This document shows, in pieces, positions 29,101 through 37,795 of a DNA stretch of 64,000 nucleotides. The DNA is from Calothrix sp. PCC 6303 (GTDB lineage Bacteria > Cyanobacteriota > Cyanobacteriia > Cyanobacteriales > Nostocaceae): positions 5,518,001-5,582,000 of the forward strand of contig NC_019751.1 in assembly GCF_000317435.1 (NCBI RefSeq), read 5' to 3'. Every line of letters begins with the position of its first letter. The first letter of the stretch is position 1. A program made the position numbers and the translations under genes. The notes under the pieces are model-generated. The model was not told the DNA's origin, made no database searches, and worked only from the letters and a program-made list of their open reading frames with translations.

Positions 29101-29814
29101 GTCTTCCTTTTCCTTAACTTCCTCTAAAGTCCCCTTTGCCTGAATAATTTTCCGATCAAAAGCCCCCACCCCAGCCAATTCATCAATAATTTCTCGACGT
29201 TCTTGACCCTTCATTGAGATAATACTGGTGACATCCCCTTGGAGAACCACATTATATCCATCCGGATGCACCCGCAGAATTTCCAACTCCTCATGCAACT
29301 CTGTTGCTGTGGAAGGAATCCCATTAATATAGTAATTTGATGTGTAGGTACCCTGCTTCGTCACCCTTAACCGTCGCGTCACACACCAATCTTCCCCTGG
29401 TTTGGGGCGAATTTTTTCCTTCCTTGTCAAATCATCCGGATTAAGTTCCGCTTCTTCTTCCTTTTCTGGCACCTCATCAGCCAAAAAATCATCTTCCACC
29501 ACCGTCACAACCAAATCTTCCTCAAATATCTCATCTGGTTTATGATCGGACAAATCAAACGTCACGGTGACACTCGCTTCCACCGTTGCCCGTCCCTTAC
29601 TAATTTGGGTAGTATTCACCAAATCCGGGAGTCTATCAGCACGCATCCCCTTAGAATTGGACAAACCCAAACAAAACAACAAAGCATCCAGAATATTTGA
29701 TTTTCCCGAACCGTTGGGACCAGACACAACAGTGAACCCCGGTAGTAAAGGTACCGAAGTTGTACCACCGAAGGATTTGAAATTAGTCAGTTCAACACGC
29801 TTTATGTGAACCAT
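26134..29814 (-). CDS. smc: Chromosome segregation protein SMC
   Basis: A 1226-residue SMC ATPase from the ATG at 29814 (MVHIKRVELTNFKSFGG); the frame is open from 29910 but the longer leader has no family counterpart. The N-terminal head has Walker A GPNGSGKSN (about residues 31-39), then a long coiled coil, a hinge domain at about 530-680 with conserved Gly (VCGLVAELGRVE), a second coiled coil, and the C-terminal head with signature SMSGGEKSLTALS and Walker B YAFDEVDMFLD. It organises and segregates the chromosome with ScpA and ScpB. An acidic insertion of about 35 residues occurs in the N-terminal head near 110-150. Confidence 0.96.
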   Translation of the reverse strand: MVHIKRVELTNFKSFGGTTSVPLLPGFTVVSGPNGSGKSNILDALLFCLGLSNSKGMRADRLPDLVNTTQISKGRATVEASVTVTFDLSDHKPDEIFEEDLVVTVVEDDFLADEVPEKEEEAELNPDDLTRKEKIRPKPGEDWCVTRRLRVTKQGTYTSNYYINGIPSTATELHEELEILRVHPDGYNVVLQGDVTSIISMKGQERREIIDELAGVGAFDRKIIQAKGTLEEVKEKEDSCRIIESELVTQCDRLSQDKAKAEKYQKLRVEFLEKQKWEAVLSWRTLQSNQERLHNQIQAGELQGKDLEAQLLRVNQEITEKNIELEKLNAHLKALGDEQVLATQSLLANQEAEKKQLQRQLGELEAAKREITQKLENSQREIQQQQQHLQEIGGAKIVESESITYCQQQRDRVQQELELSRQAATEIATASEAWVQQQTALNRQIEVVLQTLEPQRTEQAQLQERYSQLQEQIHEQSELLQSLEPELAEKSTDLSSLQSNFTTSSTPIQDLAENLAATEQELQLQQETQKRLSNEQREKQRQLDKLEAQTQAQQEAQGTQASKVILQSGLPGVCGLVAELGRVEPRYQLALEISAGARLGHIVVEDDGIGAAGIELLKQRRAGRATFLPLNKIQGQRLPSLGDLRNANGFIDFAVNLIETEPRYQDVFAYVFGNTVVFESLQLARNHLGRYRIITLDGELLETSGAMTGGSIGARSQLRFGKPETGESEEIKAIKNRLVEIDAVLGRCNQVIANLTVKVKEYSLQLTESRQGRRESQLRLEQLQKDVKALTHQVETTKNQLTQNQEKFTTAQSRLEVLSGELPSQEQQLSQLRQTLAELEASQTPSEWQQIQATIKNNEQQLKQRETALREAEQRLVNLETQQQRLQERIQAAETRIIEYQQNQTTTREGISRVSAEITTLTAQIAQTRAELTEMEAKLGAEKHQRDTLEAEMRSHLLKQQQLEWEIQKIQESIITKREELSNIQTQLRSVSQELPSPLPEVPDKVDLEELQKELRSLTKRMQAMEPVNMLALEQYERTQNRLQELTQKLGTLEGERTELLLRIENFTTLRQRAFKEAFDAVNENFQSIFATLSDGDGYLQLDHPEDPFISSLNLVAHPKGKPVQRLASMSGGEKSLTALSFIFALQKFRPSPFYAFDEVDMFLDGANVERLSKMVKQQAQQAQFIVVSLRRPMIESAERTIGVTQARGAYTQVLGIKLKTDTTSA

Positions 29815-30011
29815 CGGCGCTGTATCTATATGAAGAGGAAAGTAACAAGTGTACCAAGTTAGTTTAGTTGATAAATGGGTAAATAATTTACTGAAGCGGA
29901 AAATTTTCACCCATATTCTTTATCCTAGCTCAACCTGGTGCATCATAAAGTTGGAGAAACCTTAGAATAAGGATGTCAATCGGTCGAATTTACACTGTCT
30001 ATTGATGCATC

Positions 30012-30584
30012 ATGATTTTACAAACCCAAAATCAAATGACTTTGGAAGAGTTCCTCAACCTTCCCCCAGGTGAAGGAGATACCACTTACGAACTCGTCGA
30101 TGGTAAAATATTTCCAAAGATGTCTCCAAAATTTCATCACTCTAAACTTACCCGCACATTCATTAAGATTATTGAAGAATGGAGCCAAGAAAGGGGGGAA
30201 GTATGTCCAGAATGGTCTATTAAACTAACCCGCCAAAAACGAGATTGGGTTCCAACACCAGATCTTTTATATATTTCCCACGGGCGTTTACCAGCCAATT
30301 GGGATGAAAACACCGCATGTCCTGTTCCTCCCGACTTAGTAATTGAAATTATCTCACCCGGACAAACCTTTGGGCAAATGATTGCCAAAGCCAAAGACTA
30401 TTTAAATGCTGGAGTATCGAGGGTTTGGGTGGTAGATAGTCAAGCTAGAAGCATTACAGTATTTTATCCCGATGCAGCCCCACAAACTTATATGGGGGAT
30501 GAGTTACTTGTAGATTCGATATTTCTGGGATTGGAGTTTCCCGCAGAAACAGTATTTCAAATGGCAAAGATACCTAAATTGTGA
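30012..30584 (+). CDS. Uma2-family (DUF820) PD-(D/E)xK nuclease-like protein
   Basis: A 190-residue Uma2 protein, a restriction-endonuclease-fold family expanded in cyanobacteria. Visible family features are the N-terminal LEEFLNLPPGEGDTTYELVDGK, VPTPDLLYISHGR with the catalytic-type Asp, and PDLVIEIISPGQTFGQMIAKAKDYLNAGV with the E-x-x-S/K core and the Lys of xKxxxY. The family's function is not settled; it is often considered a defence or mobile-element nuclease. It starts on the plus strand, divergent from smc, and stands alone. Confidence 0.88.
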   Translation: MILQTQNQMTLEEFLNLPPGEGDTTYELVDGKIFPKMSPKFHHSKLTRTFIKIIEEWSQERGEVCPEWSIKLTRQKRDWVPTPDLLYISHGRLPANWDENTACPVPPDLVIEIISPGQTFGQMIAKAKDYLNAGVSRVWVVDSQARSITVFYPDAAPQTYMGDELLVDSIFLGLEFPAETVFQMAKIPKL

Positions 30585-30647
30585 ACCAAACTCGATATTA
30601 TTGCTAACCAGAAAATCTTAGCAAAAATAAAAACTTTATAATCTATA

Positions 30648-31475
30648 CTAATGACTCAAATTGAGAAATTGCTGAATAGAAACAACTGTTTGATGGTAAT
30701 CGCTAGAATACCACCCCTGTGTTAGGGCAATATTTTCTCCAGAATTCAATTTAATATTGATTCTGTGTACATTTCCCATGCCACTATCACTTGTTTCAAT
30801 GTCAATTGCGATAATTTCATCTAGAGAATGCTCCACTACATCGTAAATGCGTAACCATCGCTTCCGAGTTAGTGTAAAGTAATTACGATTACGATCAAAC
30901 ACACAGTTGGAATAGCATTCATTTCCAAAGATCGTAGCAAAAATTAAAGTCAGAATAAACCATCCAGTAATTACTGGCAAAACACTATCTGTCACTCTAT
31001 TGCGAATATCTATTGTTTTTACTTCAGGGTTAGCAATAAATTGATTTATTTGATTAGCGATCTCGTCCATCTCAGATTGAGCGCTGAAACTACCTACTAA
31101 AAATAGAGTAAAAGGGATTTTAATATCATTATCAAAACTGAATTTGCTCAAAGGATCCTGAGTTTTCCACAACCGCAAAGCTACCCCATAATTATAATTT
31201 CCTGTTTCTTGATCAGGCTGATTCGATCTAATTACTTCGGCAGTTTTTAAATCAGATAATTTAAAGTTTTGTTTTTCATGAATTATCAAAGATGAACGCA
31301 CAAGTTGACAATTTCCTTGTTTTTGTTCTAACCTCTGACAATTTATTCTCGCTTCTCCTATGGTTAATATCAAAGCAATTATTGATATGCTATTACCTAG
31401 TAAAAGAGTTACCCAAAATATAGCAGATGTTGTTTTGACTTTTAATTTTCCTGTATCTAGATACTGAAGTTGCAT
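30648..31475 (-). CDS. Hypothetical protein with two membrane segments
   Basis: A 275-residue protein from the ATG at 31475 (MQLQYLDTGKLKVKTT); the open frame to 31565 runs into repeats and is unlikely to be translated. Two hydrophobic spans are at about residues 17-42 (IFWVTLLLGNSISIIALILTIG) and 170-190 (VLPVITGWFILTLIFA). Between them is an extracytoplasmic or cytoplasmic region of mixed composition, and the C-terminal domain is beta-rich (DRNRNYFTLTRKRWLRIYD). I do not recognise a named family. Its neighbours give no functional hint. A repeat-rich tract lies upstream. Confidence 0.6.
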   Translation of the reverse strand: MQLQYLDTGKLKVKTTSAIFWVTLLLGNSISIIALILTIGEARINCQRLEQKQGNCQLVRSSLIIHEKQNFKLSDLKTAEVIRSNQPDQETGNYNYGVALRLWKTQDPLSKFSFDNDIKIPFTLFLVGSFSAQSEMDEIANQINQFIANPEVKTIDIRNRVTDSVLPVITGWFILTLIFATIFGNECYSNCVFDRNRNYFTLTRKRWLRIYDVVEHSLDEIIAIDIETSDSGMGNVHRINIKLNSGENIALTQGWYSSDYHQTVVSIQQFLNLSH

Positions 31476-32137
31476 AATTATCCTAGATATTGCGATGTGG
31501 GAAGGACTCGAAATGATACTTATAGCCTTTTCGACTCTGATGAAGTACAGAAGCACCCCTCCCAATAGACGCGTAGCAGCTTCTCTTTGAGTACCCTCCC
31601 CGCTAGCCTACGGTGTACACACAAGTCTTTTGGAGTTGCCTCCCAGGCTTTTCGATCCCCCAACCCCCTACCTCTTACCCTGCGGGAACACCTACGGTGA
31701 ACAGAGCGGCTGAGGCTATGCCGTTGGCAGGCTGAGTGCTTCGCACACGCCAAAGGCGAACGCCTTTCTGGAATGCCCGTAGGCGCAGCCGCCCTGAAAG
31801 GGCTAGGGCTATACGCCACACCCGCCGTAGGATGCCCGCAGGGCTGTAGGGCGAACGCCAAGAAAAAGGGGGCAGAATACCTCTCAAAGTCCCCTTTTTT
31901 AGGGGATTTAGGGGGATCTACGATGATTTTGATTTTATACAGAGATGTGTCTACACCGTAGCCCCACTAGCGGGCGGGTGGGGTCTATTCTATGTGATTG
32001 GCAAACGCTATATGTAAATAATACCAAGGGTGAATACATGTCTACACTCTAATACTAATAAATACCAATAGAGACGCGATACATCGCGTCTCTATGGTGT
32101 TAGGAAATAAGGTAAAATGGTTTTGTGGGTTTAATTC
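31476..32137. repeat. GC-rich repeat island
   Basis: About 660 bases without a credible gene, much richer in GC than the surroundings from 31560 to 31900, and full of short palindromes (for example GGATGCCCGCAGGGC-type units, the GTCCCC/AGGGGA pair at 31890-31910). The open frames here are all in this low-information tract, with odd composition. A terminal palindrome at 32068-32095 is described separately. It looks like a cluster of dispersed cyanobacterial repeats inserted between two genes. Confidence 0.65.
32068..32095. repeat. 13-bp arm palindrome GAGACGCGAT type
   Basis: ATAGAGACGCGAT (32068-32080) and ATCGCGTCTCTAT (32083-32095) are exact complements around AC. A related imperfect palindrome (GACGTAGCAGTGCTGCGTC) lies near 40687-40707. 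These are short inverted repeat units typical of filamentous cyanobacteria. Confidence 0.75.
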
Positions 32138-34864
32138 TTAAACCCAATTTCCCAGAAGTACGTATGCTCCCCAATAATAGGGTGATTTATACTTGGGATC
32201 ATTCAGAACACTTAGTTGGGCACGACGTAAAGCTTCAGCTTTAGATACTCTACTTTTACGAGACTCACTAAGTTCCTCATAAAATTTACTCATTAAGGTA
32301 GCAGAAGCTTCATCATTGACTCTCCAGAGGGTGGCTATGGTACTACGAGCACCCGAACGAACCGCCACGCCTGCCAGTCCTAGGGCTGAACGAGCATCTC
32401 CTGAGGCTGTTTGACAGGCGCTTAGAACCAAGAGTTCAAGGGATTTACTACGGGATAATTCTACTGTTTGCAGAACACTACTGAGATCCTTGACGTTGAT
32501 TTTTTCATCCCAAGTTAAGATGAAAGTCTTCTCTGCCTGGGAACTAAATTGAGCATGGGTAGCTAAATGCACAACTGGAAAAGGTGCAGATGCCACTTGA
32601 GCTTGGAACGCGGCTTTGGTAAATTTATCGTTGAGTAGGATTTTGCTAGGAATTTCTGATTCAATTTGCTTAACTTCCTTGATAACACTGGGGAGTGATG
32701 AGAAGTTGAGACGCGAAGCACTCAATCCTCCAACTAAAGCTCCCAGTTTTTCTTGTTTAGGCGATCGCGGTGCTAATAATTGTAGTCCAGGTGTGAGGGC
32801 GATACTATACTTTTCGATCAGGTATTTTTCGCCATCATGGAGGGCAGAAATAGGAATACTTCTGAGGGAACCATCCAAAACTAACACCAGTGTTTCAACT
32901 TTGCTGGCTGCTAATTCTGGGGCTGCGGGACGTATAATCAGATCGTACATCTTTTGAAGATCTGGCAGAATTAAATCCAGGGCATTGGCTTGATTTAATC
33001 CTCCGCGAACATCGGCTGCAAGTTTATTTACAGCATCGGCTTTGATGTCTGTTTTGTAATAACGAAACTCGCGTTTTTCGCCACTTTTACTGCTTGTGGG
33101 TAATTTTGGTAAACTGACGATTACTGCTAGTTGATCCTCTAGAATAATTGGGTAAATTACGCCTGCTTTTTCATCAACTTGATCAACTTGTTTAGGATCA
33201 GCATTTAGGCAAGCTTCACGGAAAAAGTTATCTAGTTCAACTAGTTGCAAACCTTCAATGATGTCTCGCGCTGTTTTCAAGTTGTCTTTTTGTTTGGATT
33301 CTACCAATAACCTCACAAGTTGACGGTGAATTGGTTCTACGGCATCGCGGAAAGAGAACTGAACATCAGGACTAGCTGTAGCTAAATCTGCGCGTAGAGA
33401 CTTGATGGTATTGACGGCTTCCCTGTATGCTGCGATCGCATTTTCATTTTTTCCCTGTTCTTTGGTGACTCTCCCTAACTGCCATTGCCATAAATAGGTG
33501 ATATCTTCGGCGTTAATTTGCTGGGATAGTTGCATTGCTTGTTGGGTGAGCTTTTCTGATTCTGCCCATTGCCCTGTTTCTTCATAAATACTACCCATAG
33601 TTCCCAATACATAGGACTCTGTACGGGGATTTCCTAATTCTTTTGCCTGTTTGGCTCCTAGTGCCAAGATTTTAGCAACATTGGGTAATGATGTGAGGGT
33701 TTTATCCTTTCTATAGATCCGCATTGTGCTTTGTGCCAGATTTACCCTAGCATCAATGCTAACAATGCTTGAAGGTAAGGCATCCACTTCTGTTTGCAGT
33801 TGGGGAAGTAGCTCTTTGGCTGATTCTAGCTGATTACTATCTATGAGTAAACCCAGTTGGTTTAGTCGGGCTTGAATCCGAATATTTGCGGGTGTGGTGG
33901 GAAACTCTGCTAAATTTTGATACAGGGTTGCTGTTGGTTTAAAGTTAATGGGGGCAAGAGTACCATCATCTAGAATTTCGTCAAAATTAATTTGAGCGCG
34001 GGAAAGGTTTCCTAAACTCAGATTATTTAAAGCTATGGTTTTTGGTATTTCCAGCTTTTGCGCGATCGCTAAACTATGTTCTAAGATGATTTTGGCTGCT
34101 TTAAACTCTCCAATTACCCGCAGGGAATCTCCCAAGATATATAACCCTGTAGCGTTTTCCGCTGATACTGGAATTACCCTTAAAGCAAGTTTAAGTTTTC
34201 CAGGTTCGGCAACCACATCTGTATTTACATCCAACGGCAGATTGAAGGTTTTTGCTAAAAAATCAGCCGCTCTTCGGTAAAGTCCCAGGCTTTGTAAAGC
34301 TTGTGCCTGCTTAATTTTACTGGTTAAAACCAACTGAGGTTGTTTCTGCTGAGTATAAATAGCTGTCACCCTTTCCCAGGTTTTTAGGGCAATCTCTGGC
34401 TTACCTCGTGATAATTGTAACCTTCCCTGAATGTCTAAAGTTTGTACTAGTGCTGATGTATATTCAGGTTTTTGACTTTTATTAGTGTCTAATAGTTTAA
34501 TACTCTCAGTAATTGTACTTTCAGCATCATTCCAATTTCCTAACTGTTGCTGACACAGGGATAAATTGCTTAGACTTAAAGCCTGACGAACAGGGTCTTT
34601 TTTTTGCTGATACTGTTGTGCAGCTTGTTGGAAAAGAGTAGCTGCCTCATTATACTGTCCCTGGTTGTAAAGCGATCGCGCTTGTTGTTCGAGGGATGAA
34701 CTAGATTGATTTTCAACAATCGGGGTTGCAGTTTGAGGAATATCAGAAATTTTAGCAAATCCCGGTGAAGTAATACACAGCAAAGCAGTTACCAACATCG
34801 GCAGAGCATACTTAGTAAACCGACGATAGGATATTCTCAAATGTGAAGTTGAAAATTTTTTCAT
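32138..34864 (-). CDS. Secreted TPR-CHAT protein (caspase-like peptidase)
   Basis: A 908-residue protein from the ATG at 34864 (MKKFSTSHLRIS) with a probable signal peptide ending near residue 38 (SPGFA). Residues 50-500 hold tetratricopeptide repeats (YNQGQYNEAATLFQQAAQQYQQ, ALSNLSLCQQQLGNWNDAE and more). The C-terminal CHAT domain (about 600-908) has the catalytic pair: His in VVHLATHAQFSS (about residue 768) and Cys in LVLSACQTASGD (about 815). CHAT proteins are caspase-related peptidases found in bacterial effector and stress systems; the TPR part binds partners. No obvious partner is next door. Confidence 0.92.
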   Translation of the reverse strand: MKKFSTSHLRISYRRFTKYALPMLVTALLCITSPGFAKISDIPQTATPIVENQSSSSLEQQARSLYNQGQYNEAATLFQQAAQQYQQKKDPVRQALSLSNLSLCQQQLGNWNDAESTITESIKLLDTNKSQKPEYTSALVQTLDIQGRLQLSRGKPEIALKTWERVTAIYTQQKQPQLVLTSKIKQAQALQSLGLYRRAADFLAKTFNLPLDVNTDVVAEPGKLKLALRVIPVSAENATGLYILGDSLRVIGEFKAAKIILEHSLAIAQKLEIPKTIALNNLSLGNLSRAQINFDEILDDGTLAPINFKPTATLYQNLAEFPTTPANIRIQARLNQLGLLIDSNQLESAKELLPQLQTEVDALPSSIVSIDARVNLAQSTMRIYRKDKTLTSLPNVAKILALGAKQAKELGNPRTESYVLGTMGSIYEETGQWAESEKLTQQAMQLSQQINAEDITYLWQWQLGRVTKEQGKNENAIAAYREAVNTIKSLRADLATASPDVQFSFRDAVEPIHRQLVRLLVESKQKDNLKTARDIIEGLQLVELDNFFREACLNADPKQVDQVDEKAGVIYPIILEDQLAVIVSLPKLPTSSKSGEKREFRYYKTDIKADAVNKLAADVRGGLNQANALDLILPDLQKMYDLIIRPAAPELAASKVETLVLVLDGSLRSIPISALHDGEKYLIEKYSIALTPGLQLLAPRSPKQEKLGALVGGLSASRLNFSSLPSVIKEVKQIESEIPSKILLNDKFTKAAFQAQVASAPFPVVHLATHAQFSSQAEKTFILTWDEKINVKDLSSVLQTVELSRSKSLELLVLSACQTASGDARSALGLAGVAVRSGARSTIATLWRVNDEASATLMSKFYEELSESRKSRVSKAEALRRAQLSVLNDPKYKSPYYWGAYVLLGNWV

Positions 34865-35456
34865 ATTTATATTTTCTGATGGAGTCCAGTTTTCGGCTGA
34901 ATCAGAATATAGGGTCAATTTAGCCTTAAACTTTCTATTTCTAGCTAGCAGACCCAAATTTTCGGTAAATTTTGCCTACTCTAAGTATACATATCACCAT
35001 TTACGGATAAAGCAACGAGTTTGTTGCTTTTTTTCAACAAGCACTCACATACGGAGGAAGGCAGATCCTTTTCATCCATCAGAATTTTGATCTGTATAAA
35101 AAGACTTCCAATTAAATAATTATCAACAGTAGGGGGTACCCCGATGCCTATGCGTCGCCAGTTTTGATTTGGGACGGCACGTTTTGAGAGTCGGATGATC
35201 ACATCATTTATATAACTAAAGATTACGCACAAATATTAAATACTTCAGTATTTTCTCTAGATCATCACCTACATATTAATAAAATAGACAGTAAAGACAT
35301 ATTGCGTAATTAATTACCGTAGAGCAGAAATCCTATTATCACTAATTTTAGTTCTAGTTCCACATATCAAGCTGTATTATTTTACTTTCCAATTTGGATT
35401 CAGGTAAAATAAATAAATTTATACAATTTTATACTTATTTAATACTGATTAAACCT
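34865..35456. other. Non-coding spacer upstream of TPR-CHAT and lipoprotein genes
   Basis: About 590 bases between divergently read genes (TPR-CHAT to the left, lipoprotein to the right), so it must hold both promoters. A low-complexity frame of 83 residues at 34981-35232 has unusual composition and no family resemblance and is not called. I see no terminator-like structure. Confidence 0.4.
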
Positions 35457-35792
35457 ATGCAACTCAAGCCTAGCTTACTTCAACTAACTGTCATCATTAT
35501 GATCTTATCCCTAGTTACATCATGTACAGGGAATTCTAACAATCAAGCAGATTGCAACAATCAGTCACAAACAGTAGCAACTAACTCTCAAGCAGGAAAA
35601 GTTGCTAATAAACAACCCAATGATTGCCCACCTAATTCTAATAGTGGTAGCAGCAGTACTGGAAATCGCTTTCGCAGTTCCGGCAGTAGTTCATCTTTTG
35701 GTTCTGGGGATTCTGGGGATTCTAGTAGATCTTCAGGTAAGGTTCGTGGGGGATTTGGGAGTTTTGGACGCGGTGGTTCTGGAGGTGGATAA
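35457..35792 (+). CDS. Small Ser/Gly-rich lipoprotein (DUF1190/YgiB-like candidate)
   Basis: A 111-residue protein from the ATG at 35457 (the frame is open from 35394). A hydrophobic signal (LQLTVIIMILSLVTSC) ends in the lipobox VTSC, so it is probably membrane-anchored. The rest is Asn/Gln-rich, with two Cys residues (QADC, NDC), then a long Ser/Gly tail with RGGFGSFGRGGSGGG. It is followed after 58 bases by the GSP-synthase-like gene. In E. coli the YgiB/YjfM lipoproteins (DUF1190) with Ser/Gly-rich ends precede YgiC/YjfC, so the pair may be the cyanobacterial counterpart; the sequence similarity was not tested. Confidence 0.7.
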   Translation: MQLKPSLLQLTVIIMILSLVTSCTGNSNNQADCNNQSQTVATNSQAGKVANKQPNDCPPNSNSGSSSTGNRFRSSGSSSSFGSGDSGDSSRSSGKVRGGFGSFGRGGSGGG

Positions 35793-35850
35793 ACTGGTAT
35801 GCTAATTTGCCAAAACTATCAAAAATATAAATAATCAATCAAATAAAAAA

Positions 35851-37131
35851 ATGAATTCCTCTAAAAACATATTTAATAGTCAACAACGCAAGCGCTTATT
35901 TCAATCATTAAAAATGGGCTGGTATGATGTTTGTCCAATTGAAGAAGGAACCGGAATTCCTTTGAGTGAGAAAACTGTTCCCTACGCATTATATCACTGC
36001 CAAAAAATTCAACAGCAAACCATCCATGACATTCGACAAGCATCAGTGGCTGTAGGTAAAGTTTTAAAACGTACTTGGTCTATCATTAAATCATTAGATG
36101 ATCAAACTTTAGAACAATATGGATTTCCCAAAGAAAGCATTAAATTAATTAAAAATGACATATTGACACCATTTTGTATGCGTTTAGACTGGTGTTGGAA
36201 TGTAGAAACAGGTGTCAAAAAAGTTATCGAAACGAATCCCCAAACACCTAGCTTTTGGTTTGAATGTCACGAAGGAAATGAGAAAGTAGCCCACCATTTT
36301 GGCTATCAAGCACCTGTGATGAACACCCAGCAAATTTTAAGTTTTTGCTTGGAACAAAATATTCAAAAAGCCGCGAAAATTATTAATAAATCAGTGGCTG
36401 ATTGTAATGTAGTGTTTACAGCTTTGAATAATGCCGAAGACTTGGGAACTATGAAATGGTTAAGTCGGCATTTTTATCAAAACTCTGTAACTATACCTCT
36501 AGAATTCATCGGAATTCAAGATGGAAAATATCTTTTAGATCAACGTACTGGAAAACCTATTGATATCTTATTTATGTGGTATCCCATAGAATGGGTAATT
36601 AATGATATTGATGAAAACGGTCAAGGTTTGTGGACAGCTTTAGAAGAGTTAATTTTGAAAAAGAAAATTGTTGTAGTAAATTTTGCTTCAGCATTTGCCC
36701 TGCAACCTAAAAGTGTCTTTGCCCTAATTTATGATTTGGGACTGGATTTTTTTAATGCAGAGGAGGCAGAAACCATTATCAAATTTTTCCCAAAAACTTC
36801 ATTAGATCCTAATAATATTGGTGATACCTACTTTGCTAAACCAATATTAGGTAGAGAAGGGGAAGGAGGTTTCGCGGTGAAAGCTGGTAAAATTGCTTTT
36901 AGTAGCCCAACTAAAGATGATTGGTATCGGCAACAGCAATTGGTTTATCAAGAGTTATTGGAACTACCCAAATATGAAATCGGTGAAAATTTGATGACAA
37001 CTGTTTGGGGTGCTTGGTTATATAACGATGGAAATGATGAATTTATCGCTGGTGGTGTAGGAATGCGAGTATCGGATAGCGAAATTACTGATAATTTAGC
37101 TTATTGGTGTCCAATTGGGTTGGATAAGTAA
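35851..37131 (+). CDS. Glutathionylspermidine synthase-like ATP-grasp protein (YgiC-type)
   Basis: A 426-residue ATP-grasp protein of the GSP_synth family, lacking the N-terminal amidase of E. coli Gsp. Visible parts include the MRLDWCWN segment, FWFECHEGNE, a middle ATP-grasp core with KPILGREGEGG (the ATP-binding Gly-rich loop, about residues 330-340), and the end MTTVWGAWLYNDGND. It would join a peptide-like acid to an amine with ATP. The substrate is not known; YgiC of E. coli has no demonstrated glutathionylspermidine synthesis. It forms a probable operon with the Ser/Gly-rich lipoprotein upstream. Confidence 0.82.
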   Translation: MNSSKNIFNSQQRKRLFQSLKMGWYDVCPIEEGTGIPLSEKTVPYALYHCQKIQQQTIHDIRQASVAVGKVLKRTWSIIKSLDDQTLEQYGFPKESIKLIKNDILTPFCMRLDWCWNVETGVKKVIETNPQTPSFWFECHEGNEKVAHHFGYQAPVMNTQQILSFCLEQNIQKAAKIINKSVADCNVVFTALNNAEDLGTMKWLSRHFYQNSVTIPLEFIGIQDGKYLLDQRTGKPIDILFMWYPIEWVINDIDENGQGLWTALEELILKKKIVVVNFASAFALQPKSVFALIYDLGLDFFNAEEAETIIKFFPKTSLDPNNIGDTYFAKPILGREGEGGFAVKAGKIAFSSPTKDDWYRQQQLVYQELLELPKYEIGENLMTTVWGAWLYNDGNDEFIAGGVGMRVSDSEITDNLAYWCPIGLDK

Positions 37132-37324
37132 GCAGAAATATTTACATTCATTGTGAGAAAAGCGAGGCAGTTCTAAACCTTGCGTAAAGCCTACGGCATT
37201 CAAGAGTTTATTTTGGTCTCTACGATATTACTTCCTTAGATAGTATGACCGGGGAGATAAATTTGATAAATTGTTACTAGGACAAGTATATCGCTTGTCT
37301 TTTTACATCCAAGGTATAAAATCT

Positions 37325-37600
37325 ATGAATTATCAAAAACTCGATGCGGCTTTGGCAATGGCAGTTAACCAGGTTGAAGATCCTCAAGAGGCAAACTTAG
37401 TTATATTTCTCCACACCCAACAGCCTTTGGATGAAAATGCGATCGCGTTTCTCCAAAAATTAGGAATCAACAATATTACGGCAAACACAAATGTATTTAC
37501 AGTCACAGTATCTCTAGATACAATCTCGGAGCTATCACAGCAAAGTTGGATTCAATACCTCAAGCTCTCACAAAAGCTACATTTGAGCAGAAAAATCTAA
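37325..37600 (+). CDS. Conserved hypothetical protein, 91 residues
   Basis: A small soluble protein from the ATG at 37325 (the frame is open from 37271, with a hydrophobic leader that is probably not translated). The sequence MNYQKLDAALAMAVNQVEDPQEANLVIFLHT and the end WIQYLKLSQKLHLSRKI suggest an alpha/beta fold with beta strands near residues 24-30 and 50-60. I do not recognise a named family. It stands alone between the GSP-like gene and glgC. Confidence 0.6.
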   Translation: MNYQKLDAALAMAVNQVEDPQEANLVIFLHTQQPLDENAIAFLQKLGINNITANTNVFTVTVSLDTISELSQQSWIQYLKLSQKLHLSRKI

Positions 37601-37795
37601 ATTTTTTTAACGAGTAAGCTGGGTTACACTTAAGATAAATTATACAATCAGCAATTTTTTCAAAGTTTCCATAACACAAATACTACAAGCACTCACCATA
37701 GAGAAATATCAGATAAATTCCCGATCCCCCTTATCACTGGCTCCAGAGCATCCTAAACTGAAGGTGGAGTTGACAGGCAGTCGGGAGAAAGAACA

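Noticed and set aside
31520-31961. Several 60-113 residue frames in the GC-rich island
   Set aside because: They follow repeat words in several frames at once, as expected for a non-coding GC-rich stretch without stops.
34981-35232. 83-residue frame on the minus strand
   Set aside because: Low-information composition, no family resemblance and no RBS; the middle (RRIGIGVPPTV) looks like translated repeat.
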